DNA from: Rotaria macrura
Taxonomy: Eukaryota > Rotifera > Eurotatoria > Philodinida > Philodinidae
Reading direction: 5' to 3'
DNA length: 64,000 nt
Assembly: GCA_900239685.1 (NCBI GenBank)
Contig: OENT01000406.1
Coordinates: 56,815-120,814 of the forward strand
Shown piece after piece: positions 1 through 11,962 of the stretch. Every line of letters starts with the position of its first letter. The stretch's first letter is position 1. Under the pieces are notes generated by a model. That model ran no database searches, was not told where the DNA came from, and was given only the letters and a program-made list of their open reading frames with translations. Position numbers and translations under genes: made by a program.

Positions 1-189
1 GAGAAAAGCTCTTGCGTTGATGAATGATATAACTAACAATATTTTCATAGTAGAGGCTTCATTTAATTCTTATCTTATGTCAGAATGTGTTTTTTAAATC
101 ATTTTTCTCCGACTTACTAGAAACACACCCAATATCACATAATAGAAATTGAAGTATGCAACTTATACAGCAGTGGATGCACATGTTGC

Positions 190-799
190 AAAGGAGAAGC
201 CACGTGCCAATGTTCCAAACGTTGGGGTTAAGGTATGCGAATGAAGACCAAATATCTATGACAAGTAGTATTCCGACAGTAGTAAGAGCTTTCTTTTGTG
301 TTCATATTGCAGCTGATTTAAATAGAAATCGAGTACGTATTCATCGATCAAGAAAAACTATCACCAATATCCATGCCGATGATAGTTGTGCAATATTCAT
401 CACAAAAACACGAAATCGACAAAGTTCATCGTATGCAACACGGTCGAAGGAACGAATTTATTCAAAGACAAAATGAATATTTTTCTGTGTTTAGATGTAA
501 ATTCTCTTTACTTGTAAACCGAATTCCAAAAGATCAAAGACATGCATGAGCAAATAAAGTGTATCTTCAGTAGTCAAAATCATGAATAGACAACTAGTTG
601 ATATTTTTTGTAATGATGGTTGTGAAAATGTCAATAGACTTGCTATATTACCAGGAAAACTGAATAAAAATGTAAATAAATAACTGATATCATAGAAACG
701 AATAACGAAAATAGGATTTTTCAATAGTTGAAATAATAATCCTGGAGAATATTTTATTACTGTGGTTGAATTGAAGTGAACGGTGGTTGCCGTATTCAT
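190..799 (-). pseudogene. Rhodopsin-like (class A) GPCR pseudogene, TM1 to TM4, cut by window edge
   Basis: Read on the minus strand from an ATG at 799, one frame gives TM1 with the family-typical glycine-asparagine (FSFPGNIASLLTF), TM2 (CLFMILTTEDTLYLL), TM3 (LCRFRVFVMNIAQLSSAWI, then the cytoplasmic DR) and TM4 (KKALTTVGILLVIDIW). The same frame carries stops at 493-491, 460-458, 343-341 and 304-302. The third falls just after the DR of TM3, where related receptors usually have tryptophan, so TGG to TGA is the simplest reading. No splice pair I can find removes these stops. The first 102 codons are open and could be mistaken for a small intact gene. TM5-TM7 would lie left of the window. Its neighbour is the tRNA 2.2 kb away. 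The GPCR identity is fairly sure; the exact relic boundary at the left is not. Confidence 0.72.
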
Positions 800-3009
800 T
801 TTTGTTAACGACTAAAGAACGAAATCAAAATAAAATGTATATAAATATGAAACATATTTGAAGATAGTAAGCTGCTTGATTTTTCTCGAATCGCGTGTTA
901 CTATGAACTTTTAACAAGATAAGAGAATTAGAAAAAATTTTCTTGCATTAGGTTTCATAAATAATTTGCATGTATTCAGTCAGATCGATCGGTATAGTTT
1001 GCTCTAAAGGTAATTTTTTCCAGTTGACAGTGTCTTTTAATTCATGTCACACCATTCGAATAGTTTAATATAAATTTCAAAGCAACAATGACAACTGATT
1101 ATTGGTTGTTAAACTGAATTGAAACATCAGGTGTATTCATTTTACAAATTAAAAAATTATCTTTTCATTTTCGATGGACCTGACAAGATTTTTTCCTATC
1201 ATAAATCACCACAAACAAGATTTTCCATATGTTGATCATCTTCGCAGCAGTGCAATAAACTTTTGGAATGAAGCACTGCTCGATTTATAAAAACCGAAGA
1301 TTTCTTTTACAAAAATCATATGTATTTGACATGGATTAATACATAATAAAAACTAGACAAAAGAAACAATCTTGATATTTCACACAGAAAATATTTTGAA
1401 ATAATTGTACGTAGTTAGGACATCTATCTACAATGAAAATATCGATGAGTACAGACCACTCGAGTTTAGAATGCGTGGAGCTTGATAATAAATTTTGTCT
1501 GATTGGCAGTATGAACTTTCACTACTGATAAACAACCTAATGAGAACAGACAATCAACGATAAACATCTCATCCGACTAGGTAATATTAAAAATAGACCC
1601 GTGTGCTTTATTCGTCTCTCTAGACATGCAATTGGAAACTATAAAATATTGGCGATCAACATTTATAAAAGCCATATATCGATGCTTTTCTTGTCGATTT
1701 AAGATGACTAGGCATGATAGTTAACAATATTCACCATCAATATCTAATAGTCACAATCTATCTCATTGTTTTACACTGAGGTATGGCAATATTTTTGTTA
1801 CATTCATGATTTGATATTATATTTTGATTGTCAAACATATTTTCAGCAAATTGTTCAAGTATACATATATTTTAATACGTTAAAAAGATGTCGTAGAAAC
1901 ATTACAGTCTAGCTTGTTTAGCATAAATTGAAAAGCGATTAAATAGAAGTCTATTAATCTCTTCTTGCATTATCTACTATAATGATCATACAAGATATTT
2001 ATGAAGTTTTACCATTTACTTAACATGCCTCATGACTGAACGGTAGTGATTCATCAAAATATATGGACATGTTCTTACTACTGTTGCCCCCTTCTGATGA
2101 GGTCGACTACCTGACCATGTTGATGGCTTCTACTATCATAATAGTTAGAATCCATGGTAGTTTTTTTTCAAGTTACATAAGCGGTATCCATTTCCAACAT
2201 ACGCTTCAAACAGATTGTCAAAGATAAATATCTTGCTGAGTTCTGTGATTGGAAGTTTCAATGGATGACTTTCGATGCTGTTTCCTCCCAACTCAGTATT
2301 TAAGCGAATTCATCCCGTTTGCAGGGTAATGACCTTGATTCAAGAATGATGAGAGGTAGCCCTGAAACCATTTGTTTTTGTTAGTTTTATCGACATGAGG
2401 TCTTGTAGGAACTTGTTGAAATAAAAAATCTAGCGAAACCCAAGAGTTGTTTTTCGGAATATTTCACATTACCTATTTACTTTAGTATAGTTGACTATCA
2501 AATAACGATCTGTCGTTAATCGTGTACATATCGTGAATACCGAAGTTTTTCATATGAAACTCAAATTCTCATTGTCTTCGTTTCGAAAATTATTGATGAA
2601 CAAACTTTAGCAAACATCATTCAAGCCTGAATAGGATGTATTCAGTTTCGCTTGTTTATTGTTTGCATCTAAAAAGGAGATCATTGATATTTATCTTGGA
2701 TGAATGAGTTTTAGAAAAATCTGATATTGTAAAATACAATGAGTTTGAGTCATAGTTTTTGTTGGTCTTGGCTAAAACTGGTGTTTATGACATAACTGGG
2801 GAAAGTCGTTCTATTTTAACTGATACCGTGTTTTTGTTCATGAAAATATCTCCATGGAATGCCGAACTTGCCGATTGTACAAGGCACTATTCGATGCGTA
2901 TAAATTCCAGCATGAAAAAAAAATTCATGATAAAAATTAGTTCGATCAAGTGATCGTTTACGATTGAAGGGTTATTAAACACTATAGTTTATTTATTCAT
3001 GATAACCAT
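800..3009. other. Non-coding stretch, no gene seen
   Basis: AT-rich sequence with only short random open frames. A 31-codon frame at 1434-1529 on the plus strand starts with ATG and has a fairly protein-like composition, but nothing else supports it. The sequence upstream of 799 would have held the promoter of the dead GPCR; I see no clear promoter motif. Confidence 0.5.
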
Positions 3010-3081
3010 GGCCTGATGGTCTAATGGTATGATTCTCGCTTTGGGTGCGAGAGGCTCCGGTTTCGATCACCGGTCAGGCCC
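3010..3081 (+). tRNA. tRNA-Pro (anticodon TGG)
   Basis: A complete cloverleaf can be drawn. The acceptor stem pairs GGCCTGA (3010-3016) with TCAGGCC (3074-3080), followed by discriminator C at 3081. The anticodon stem pairs CTCGC with GCGAG around loop TTTGGGT, anticodon TGG at 3042-3044. The T stem pairs CCGGT with ACCGG around loop TTCGATC. There is no intron and the 3' CCA is not encoded, as usual in eukaryotes. The D-arm and T-arm contain the internal A-box and B-box promoter sequences for RNA polymerase III. It decodes proline CCA and, by wobble, other CCN codons. Confidence 0.97.
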
Positions 3082-3084
3082 AAC

Positions 3085-3092
3085 TTTTTTTT
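3085..3092 (+). terminator. RNA polymerase III terminator of tRNA-Pro
   Basis: A run of eight T starts four bases after the discriminator base of the tRNA, the standard Pol III stop signal. Confidence 0.9.
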
Positions 3093-3329
3093 CGTACTAA
3101 TCAGTCAAAGGAAAAAAATAGTTTATCAATTCAATCGTCTATTTCAAGTTCACATTAGAAAAATGTGACCACACTTCTATATCTGAATCTCGTGAATTCA
3201 TATTTCTTTTTTAAATAATGCTTTTATTTTTCGTAAAGTTGATCTTATAAAATGATGACAAATATATAGTAGTTTAAAGTAATTCTTTCTTTTTTTTTTC
3301 ACAAAACAATATGGTTTGTTTGTGTGTCT

Positions 3330-3762
3330 TTAAGCTTTAACGGCATAGGTACGTTGTGGAAAAGCCCATTGTCGTCGTTGAAGCTTTTTCAATTGGACAG
3401 ACTTTTCCTTTGGTGTTAATAATCGTCGGATAGCTCGTGTTTTACGTCGTCGTAAATCTTTTGGCTTGTATTTTTTGCCATGATACAATGCGCGTAAATT
3501 TTCTTTGGTTGTTTGATGCATAACAATCAGTACACGTGCAATTGATTTTCGTACATTGCGAATTTTGCCTAATTTTTGAGCACCACCACTACCAGTGACT
3601 TTGCCAACACGAAGTGTATTTAATTCTTGACGTAATTCTTCTAATTGTTTTTGAAGTTCATCTAAAAAATGAAGTTAGAATCAATCGTCGTGTTTTTTTT
3701 TCTGCATTATTATTCTTACCAGGCTTTTTGCCACGTAATTTAGAGCATTTAACACGAGTCAT
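3330..3762 (-). CDS. RPL35: 60S ribosomal protein L35 (uL29)
   Basis: Structural protein of the large ribosomal subunit, located near the peptide exit tunnel in the cytosol. Exons on the minus strand are 3762-3720 and 3661-3330, joined across a 58-nt GT-AG intron (phase 1), giving 124 aa against 123 in human. The product starts [14 protein letters not shown]. It contains the conserved [13 protein letters not shown] segment, then [19 protein letters not shown] and KKTRAIRR, and ends YAVKA exactly as in animal orthologues. The intron falls after the first 14 codons. An AATAAA on the minus strand (3228-3223) lies about 100 nt past the stop and is the likely polyadenylation signal. Nothing looks broken. 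The tRNA gene lies 250 bp beyond its 3' end in the opposite orientation. Confidence 0.97.
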
Positions 3763-4117
3763 TGTCTGATCGAATATCTAGAACTACATAAATTTTAAGA
3801 AGTATGTAAAGAACATGCATAACACTAAAACGAATGAAATCCACTACAAAAAAAATGTACAGAAAATGATGACTCATTGTATTATTTCAAGCTTGTTTGA
3901 ATGGTTCACATTGATTCCAATTCGAATAGAAACTCTTCCAGTTCCTCCTCATGACAAATGAAAGACTGCTTTGTTTAAATGAAAGCATTAATTTATATTC
4001 ATTAAACAATTATTGAGATTTACAGTTATCTATAGTATACCAACAGAAATATCAATAGATGTCGCATGAAGGCAGATGAATAAGCATTTTTATTTATATA
4101 ATCAATATGACCATGAC

Positions 4118-5793
4118 CAGTGTTTCTAACGTTAAGTACCCGACGCAGAAGCAAAGTACCCAAGTCATCAACGATTTTTGAAAATTACCGTGTTTTGCAC
4201 TTTGAATAAAAAAAGCAAAGTACATTGAGAGTACTTTGTAAAGTAGAAATGCACTGTGTTTGATTTCTCACGCCATTATTATCAAACTGTTCAGAATCCT
4301 CTTATTTATGTTTAGACATGCTTTACTTGTACATGGAGCTAAGAATTTTTCTTTGTTTAACTCGAATTCATTTTCGATTCTCCGTTTAGATTTAGATTTT
4401 TCAAATACATATCTTCCCAGTAGGGTCATTTCGACAATTGGATCCGATCATGTTTCTATCGAACCTAGGTCAAAAAATCTGAGACAATATTTTATCTTGT
4501 GCAAGCAAGATCTTGCATCAGATCATACTATATTTTCCTCGAAAGATCTTACATTCCCTTCATTTGTACTAAAACCTTTAGTGATATTTTGAGAAGATAA
4601 TTAATTTTGTTGAAATATTACTGTGGTATATCATACGTAACAGAATCTTCTAATGCTATGGTATGTAAGAAGTCAGAGACGACGATTTTGAGTACGTTTT
4701 TTCATCAGATCTTATAAGGTCAGATATGATCAGATGTAAGATCTTTGCAAGAACTTGTCATCCAATTGTTCGACTTGCCAAGGTAAAAAAAATCAGACAT
4801 TAAGTTTTGCAAGATTAGATGAAATCGTACTAAAAAGCGTGGTCTCAGATAGCTTAGATCAATTCGTACTGTAAGATCTTATTGCCGCATAAGATTTTCT
4901 ACAATCTTATAATCAGATCTGACAGAAGAACAAGATCTGCCAAGAATTTTAGAGTAAGACTTGATGTCCGACTTCTGAGACTACGATTTTGTTTACGATT
5001 TTTCGTTTGATCTTACAAGATCAGACGCGGAATCTTGTCACATCTTAGTATCTGATTGTTTGCCCTAGGTGAGTAAGTTTCTCTAATCCGACGAAATCCC
5101 ATCGGATTCCGGGCTGCGATCTGATATGCAGACGCTTAGTGTTGAATTTTATGAAATCCTTCTATCGGAATCCGATTGGATTTCATCGCATAATCTAATA
5201 GGCCTCTACTTGTGGGATTATGTAAATGTTAATTCGTACACATATAAGAAAATAGGTTTCTCCCGTTAGATCCGTTAGTGATTTCTCAATCCGGATTCCC
5301 ACAGAATTTCATCGAATCGTCGGATCATATCAGATCCGATCGGATTCATTGACTTGGGTTATTCAGTTTTTTTGGTTTCATAATCTCCTCTTATTCTAAT
5401 TATTTTCTTCAAATTCATAAATCTACTTATTTGATAGTATACAAGAAAAAATGAAGTGAGTAACATTAACATATGCATAGTTCTTTTTTTCGTCTTTAAT
5501 AGATCGAAGCAAAGTACTTAATTCAGAAGTATCACTTAAACATGTTCAGATATGTGTACATATTTTGTTATTTATAAATGCTGCACTTTTTTATTTCGTT
5601 TTCTCTTGAACAAGAATAAATTTCTAGTAAAAGATTGATTCAAAGATAACTTTGTTTTTTGTTTTCTTCATTGGTTTCAATTATGGTACTCTGAAGTACT
5701 TAATTACCTAAAACAAAGTACTAATAGATACTTTGGTAATAAATAATAAAGTACCCATTTGTACTTACTTTTAGATTTCCATTAGAAACGCTG
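4118..5793. mobile_element. Probable hAT-like non-autonomous DNA transposon
   Basis: The ends are CAGTGTTTCTAACG on the left and CATTAGAAACGCTG on the right, imperfect inverted repeats (12 of 14 positions) beginning CAGTG/CGCTG, which resembles the CAGNG termini of hAT elements. The flanking 8-mers (accatgac at 4110-4117, aatgtgac at 5794-5801) agree at five positions and could be an eroded target-site duplication. Copies of AAAGTAC or its complement cluster near both ends (about 4134-4245 and 5510-5775), like subterminal transposase-binding motifs. The interior holds no transposase, only a diverged direct duplication (about 4671-4783 and 4974-5070) rich in AGATCTTA-type words, and a GGATTCC-rich part at 5085-5345. 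The whole interval being one element is inference. Confidence 0.5.
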
Positions 5794-6004
5794 AATGTGA
5801 CCTATATATGAGTACTATACAAGAATACGTATACGTTTATCAATATGTATATATATATATTTCATTTAGAAATTCATTCCCACTGGTTAGCAGAAAAAGA
5901 CATGCAAGATAAAAAATAATAGCACGCTATCATAAAAAGAACCAAAAAATTAAAGTTGCCGACTATACAAGTTAATCATGAATTGAAGATAAAAATTGTA
6001 TAAT

Positions 6005-8406
6005 TCATGTAAATGCATTTTTTGCTGTTTCTTTTGCTGTTTCTTTAACGACTCTTCTAGCAATCTGAAACATAGAATAGGATACATTAGAAAATGAACT
6101 AGATTTCATCTGCGTTTTCAAATTCTTACTGATTTCGGACCGAGTCCTCCAACATAGTATGCTGTTAAAGCAGTATTTCCAACTGCAAATGCTGCATTCT
6201 CTGTGAAAATAGAAGCATCTTCTCCATATCTAAATACATCGATAATGAACATGAATAAAAAGAGACGACGAGGCAAATTTTTTTTTCCTTACTTATGCTT
6301 AACAACACTTATACTTTCATTAGCTAAGTTTGTTGCTAGATGTTTTGCAGCATTCTCACAACTTTCATAAATAATACTAAAACCTTGTCAAAATAATTAA
6401 AAAACAATCATTCAATCATACAAACAGGACATCTAAGGCTGAAAACTTACTCGTTAGTCCAGCATGACCAACACCACGTATGCCACTTAATTGAACTATT
6501 TCAACAGTACCATCGGGTTTTGTACGTTTTTCAATTTTACCAAGATTTGGTGCAAAAGTTCGAGCTAATGCCAATGTCATACTACCGACTTTTGATACTA
6601 TTAGATACGACAATAAAACAGTGAGGCGATTGAAATCATAAATAAATATTTAAAAATCCTTACCAACATAACCACTTGCTTTGAGAGCAATGCCTGATGT
6701 TGAACGTAAACCACGAGCTGTTATATGTAAACCTTTGCTAACTTTGGCTGGCTCAGGATTGGGGACAACTTTTTCGTGAACATTTCTCGAGACTGTTCCA
6801 ATCAATTGTTCAGCCTTAACAACACCAGTTGCTAATTGTTTTGTTAAGAATTTTGTTCCTAAAATTTTTTTTTCGAAGTTCAGCATGTTCATATTAGAAT
6901 ATTCAATCTTACCAGTAACAAGAGCTGCAGCAATTTTTCCTGTTGCTGTTGTTGTATCATACAATGATTGGTTTTGGACAGCAGCTTCCTCTTGTCCAAT
7001 AATATCTGCTTGTCGACTAGATGTTTGTCCACTTAGCTGTACATTACTTGTCTTAGACGATGCTGTTGGACCCTCAATGAATGCTTCACCATACTAAATA
7101 TAATCGAAACAGCTGGTTAAACTTTCTATCGAACTGTTAGCACAAAGGTTTTTCGTAGAACTGAAATATGCATTCATTATTTGATAAATGAGAGATGTCG
7201 ACAGCACTTTCTTAGATTATCTGCTTTGTTCTATACAAAAGAATGACGTACGAGAACAAATGCAGTTGAAGATTTGCTATAAGTTATATCCACTCTCTTG
7301 GAATTAGTTCTTTACTCTCTAGATGTTTTGGATTCGAACAATAGGTGTGTTTTTATTCAGTAGCAAAACTTTATAGCGAAAACCAAATGCATTTTATCAC
7401 AGTCATGAAGAGAGAAAGCAAACGTTTCATAACAATTTTAGTTCTGATGTTCAAAATTGATATAAACTCAGGAAGATTTTTAAAAAATGTGGTCTATTGA
7501 CTACTTACTGTAGGTGTGCCTTGTTGAGCCATAAAAACGGAAAATTTTGAAAGAATGTCTTCGAAAAATTCACGTATATCAGGTTGAATGGATTCATCAA
7601 ACATAAGACCAACGAATTCACCTAGAGATGACGAAAAAAATCTTCATGGCTATTGATAGAACAAAATATACAGATTATCCTACCAACTGATGTATTGTTT
7701 GGAAAAATATATGCATCATAGCTTGTTTTGAACGATGGTGAAATTTTAGAATTTAATGGATAAATCCAACTGCCTAATTTTAATAATCCACAAGTTTCTT
7801 CTCCTTCACTAAAAAATAGTAAATAAATTTTCATGAACGATACAATAACATACATATACTGTATATAAAGACATACTTCATGTAAAAAACTGTCAATGGT
7901 AATGAATCTGACGTTGTTTGAATCGTTCCATCTCTAGCCATGTAGAAAAGTCGAGCTCCTTCATCAAGTTGAAATAGAACTGAAGCATTGCTTTCTTGTG
8001 TTTCATCATTTGCAATCGGTTGAAATGCTGTTGGATCTTCGAAAACTTGTGCGGCCATATCACTTGTTTCTTGTTCATTATTTGTTACTGGTACATGATC
8101 CGATAATTGTTTAACCATGTTCTGATATATTCCAGTTGATTCATTCATGTGATTTTGTTGTGTTGTTGTTTGAATCAATTGTTGATTTGCATTACGTTTG
8201 ATTGTTTGTAATTCATCATCAACAACTGACGTACCTTCATGCGAGCCAATCAATGAAATAACACGCTTATACAGTACGGATGCTTCTTCGTTTTGTCCAG
8301 ATTTTTGAAGGTTAGCTGCACGTTGTAAATATTCATTAGCTTCACGTTTGAGACTAACATTCGTAGTTTCAGAATGTGGACGAAATCTTTCGACTAATGC
8401 ATTCAT
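6005..8406 (-). CDS. SPART: Spartin (MIT domain plus senescence domain)
   Basis: Spartin links endosomes and lipid droplets, and human SPART mutations cause Troyer syndrome. Exons on the minus strand are 8406-7877, 7808-7684, 7621-7509, 7093-6913, 6858-6664, 6597-6451, 6383-6293, 6229-6130 and 6064-6005. All junctions are GT-AG and in phase, giving 513 aa (human about 666). Residues about 8-90 form the helical MIT module (REANEYLQRAANLQKSGQNE). A middle region reads LFYMARDGTIQ and, further on, LKLGSWIYPLNSKISP and FPNNTSVGEFVGLMF, the beta-rich part characteristic of spartins. The C-terminal half is the senescence domain, with small-residue-rich helices such as GLHITARGLRSTSGIALKA and NAAFAVGNTALTAYYVGGLG. 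Introns are 54-67 nt except one of 415 nt (7094-7508). The intron at 6859-6912 is 54 nt and open in frame, so retention would add 18 residues. No damage is seen. Confidence 0.93.
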
Positions 8407-11141
8407 CGTCGACTTGTTTTTCTTTTTTCTTTCTGAAATGCAAGTGGTTTCTTCTAAAATTGCATATTTTTATGCATAAATAACCAATGAATAATCTATA
8501 GAATGAATCATTTATCAATAGGAATAGCTTAAAAGAGAAAACGAGGAATAGAAAAATAAGGACGCTTATTGAATTGAGAAAATTCACGAGTGTCTACGAG
8601 TCATTTGCTGCATATGCTACGCCGTCCGCCCGCCTTTCTGTTGTCATTTCAATCAGCTATGAGTCATGATACTTCATCTATATATGCATGCTTTCCTGTC
8701 TAAGATGGCGCTAATTGAATAAAATAGGCTTCCTCTGCAAGAACATATGTCAAATAAACTAGCGACATGATCAAGGTGGCCTCCGAATAATCATCAGTTC
8801 AATGATTGACGATATACATCATGGAATCTTTTCTCAAACCATAGAAAGAGGAATTCTATTGTCGATAGCTTCTTGTCTGCATAGTACTTGAAAGAATCTA
8901 GCTTTGTTTTCTCTACAAATATGTCAATAAAATACATCTATTAATTGATTGTTATCTACAAAAAGAGGATAAAGGTCATCTTAATCCTTCAATACATCAT
9001 ATGAAAATGTCAAGAGTGTAAAATTACTTGATATTTATTGTTTCATAATTTAATAGGATATACTCAATGAATACAAATCCATACATTCCTTGCTGCAAAT
9101 ACGCTCTATAGAAATTCATTGGTAGAATCTAGTCGCTTTATTTTCTAAAATTTGATCAATCGAATGTCAAGTTTACTAAAACATATTTTGTTGAATTAAT
9201 TTATCTGATGAACACTGTCTGGGATAATTTTCTTAATAAGTTCACTTGATGAAGAAATCATGATTATATTTATCATTGACATTCTGTATTTTATTTATTT
9301 GACTAATTGTTTACTATCATTCAAAAGGATCAGAATCTCTAATATTGTCCAAGTGAGAATTCTGATAAGGATTCTAAAAATGAATTTGAAAAATTTTCCT
9401 TTACTTTGACTATTGCGTATTTACTGGGCGTGGAATCAGTAGAATTTCTTTTGCCGAATGGTATACATGATATGAGTAGAAACATAAATTAGGTAGATTC
9501 CATACATTTTAAAACAAAACGTTATTCAATGTTGTCTAGGATTCTTAGATTTTATCACGATTATATATGGTCCTACAGTGCTTAGCATACATTTTCCAAT
9601 GGAATTGAGCTTTTATCTTTCGTATGGAACGCTATGTAAGTCATAGTTTGGATCTTAAAAAGAAAGAATAAATGTTCGATTTCCAACTGAAAATGCATCG
9701 AGAAAGAGCAATAGAAATAAACCGTGCAATCCGATATATGATTAAAAAAAACTTCATTTTCTTACCTTGTTTTCTACTTTTATCTATGACGACTTCACGA
9801 AGCTAGATGATAAAATTTGAATATATTTTTTTTAAGTCTTAACGCCAAACTATTTACTGGAGTACTGATGAGTAGACCGATAGCAATCCAAATAATGTCA
9901 GTATATTCAAAGTGATGCTTGTTTTTTAAAATAAACTTCTTATAAGTAGGCAACTGATATAAAGGAAGATTCTGTTGCGTTTCTAAAATATAGTTAAAAT
10001 ACTTGAGCTACATCTCTAATGATAGACATTAATGACAAGATATACTATGTTCCATAATAACTAGAAAAAAATTATGTTGGTACGACTGACTGACAGATTT
10101 ACTGAATATATTCTACGAGTCTTCATACGCGAAATGAAAATAATATTTAACATGGATTGAATATCTTTACGTGTAATGCAATGCTTGAAAAAGAAATGAA
10201 TCATTGTTTAGTAATTCATGAAATTCACTGGTTCATATTGAATGTAGTCAAGACGAACAAAAATCAAACTTTATAGTTTATTGAATCTCTATTTTTCGAC
10301 ACATCATAATCGAGGAGAAGGTAAAAATGAGTTCGGATAATTTTACTAGCATGGAATAAAGAAATGTTCTCACTAAAGTGTCGCTCGCTATGTATTACAC
10401 GTAAGTCAACTTAATACACTCTATTTTAACATAATAGTATACTACTCTCAGAACTATGATTGAGCATGAATGTATTATTCTACGAGCACTCCCATATCAA
10501 TACGGTATAGAAAAATAAATGTTGAATTCAATAACATTAATCATTAGCAATAGCTAATGTTATTTTAACGATAAATGCATGGGTGTCAAGGCAAATAAAA
10601 ATCTCTCGCATATTTCATTCGATAGCGAATATTTTTTCTTGAGATAGCTTCCTTCGCTGACATAGACCTAAAAAGATCTATCGTTCAGATAGTAAAATTA
10701 CAAAGACTTAAATGACTGAATCATCATTTACTATTTACAAACCATTGGAATCCAAAAACAAAGTAGAAAAATTCCAATGCCGATGATTGAATAGATTTTG
10801 AAATTTTGTCATATTTTCAAAACAATTTATTGTAAAGATAACAAATTTTCCTTTGATTAAATTAATTTAAAATTGACCATCGATTACGAATTACTTTTTT
10901 TTTGAAAATTGAGAGATGGTGCTGTTCATCATTCACTTTTTCACATGAAGAGTTTGATCTGTCGAACAGAATATTTTTTATGTGTACACCACAGAATCTA
11001 TTTGATGTATCGAAGGATATATGATACTGATGAAATAGGATATCTAATAATCAGTTATACTAGTATGCATGAGTAGTTCCTTCGCAAGATCATATGCAAT
11101 TGAAACTTTGTCACGAGACGAAATTGGGAATGTGACACGTG

Positions 11142-11434
11142 TCAGAGAAAATACTATAAAGCAATGAATGTGTAGTATTGTAAAAAACACAGAAGATATA
11201 TACATGATAGTATTCTATGTTGAATATGGATGGTCTGCAGATGTGAACCGAGCCGTATACAACTTCAGCTTTACTCCATATCTCGTCGTCGTTGATAGTC
11301 ATATTTCTCTGCATCAGATACAGAAAAGGATCACGATCGCGATAATAATGAACCATGTAATACATCAATGCACGATGATTCACGGTCGTCCATGAGCGTA
11401 TTTGTTTGACCCGAGACACCCTTCGAGATGACGA
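11142..11434 (-). other. Weak coding candidate, unidentified
   Basis: The minus-strand frame from 11434 is open and locally richer in CG than its surroundings, reading WTTVNHRALMYYMVHYYRDR and then MQRNMTINDDEIWSKAEVVY. A GT-AG pair about 50 nt apart would join codons ending at NIEYYH to a short last exon YFL-stop (TGA at 11144-11142). There is no ATG at the beginning and no upstream exon I can defend. It may be a relic or chance. I do not recognise a family. Confidence 0.2.
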
Positions 11435-11770
11435 TCATTCTTAATATGCTATTGAATGATTTGATCGATTGTCCTATTCTATAGATATATGTATTTTAAG
11501 ATGTGATGTGATCATTTTAATGAGTTCGTGAGTAAGTTTGAATATGAGATTTCGATTGAGTAAAATTATATTCTCTTTTATGAAATAAAGAGTCTTATGA
11601 AGAAAATTAATTTGTTTTGTGTATGTGTCTGCAAAGCGCGAAAAAGATAATAAAAAATAGTGAAATATCATATTGACATTCACATAGATATTATTTGTGA
11701 AGATTACACCAATTATATGATGAATAATGAAGAGAAGTTAGACGAATGAAAAATTTGACATCAGATTTTA

Positions 11771-11962
11771 TAGACGACTCTGGACTGCTGATCCAATTCG
11801 TGAACTCCGTTGGATCCTATTATGAAACTATCGAATCCGATAGAAATCCGCTGGAAGTTGTCACAATCCTAGATATTGGATTCCAATAGGAAGTTGTCGG
11901 ATGTCGGAATGATCGCGACCCTGGTCGGAATGCTGGGATTCCGACGCCTTTGGATAGTTCAA
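11771..11962. repeat. GGATTCC-rich repeat island
   Basis: Dense with words like GGATTCC, CGGAAT and TCCGAT, with an internal direct repeat GGAAGTTGTC (near 11850 and 11890). Composition and word content resemble 5085-5345 inside the hAT-like element, so this may be a fragment of a related dispersed repeat. No open frame. Confidence 0.4.

Noticed and set aside
156-476. 106-codon plus-strand frame that can even be given an intron and a Cys-rich first exon
   Set aside because: It lies antisense to the readable TM3-TM4 part of the GPCR pseudogene, which explains its openness.
491-799. Treating the 102-codon minus frame as an intact small gene
   Set aside because: The same frame continues through TM3 and TM4 beyond the stop, so it is the front of a broken receptor.
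4260-4592. 110-codon plus frame inside the hAT-like element
   Set aside because: Starts with TTG, no recognisable content, sits in repeat-derived sequence.
11168-11395. 75-codon plus frame
   Set aside because: Antisense to the weak minus-strand coding candidate and without coding character of its own.
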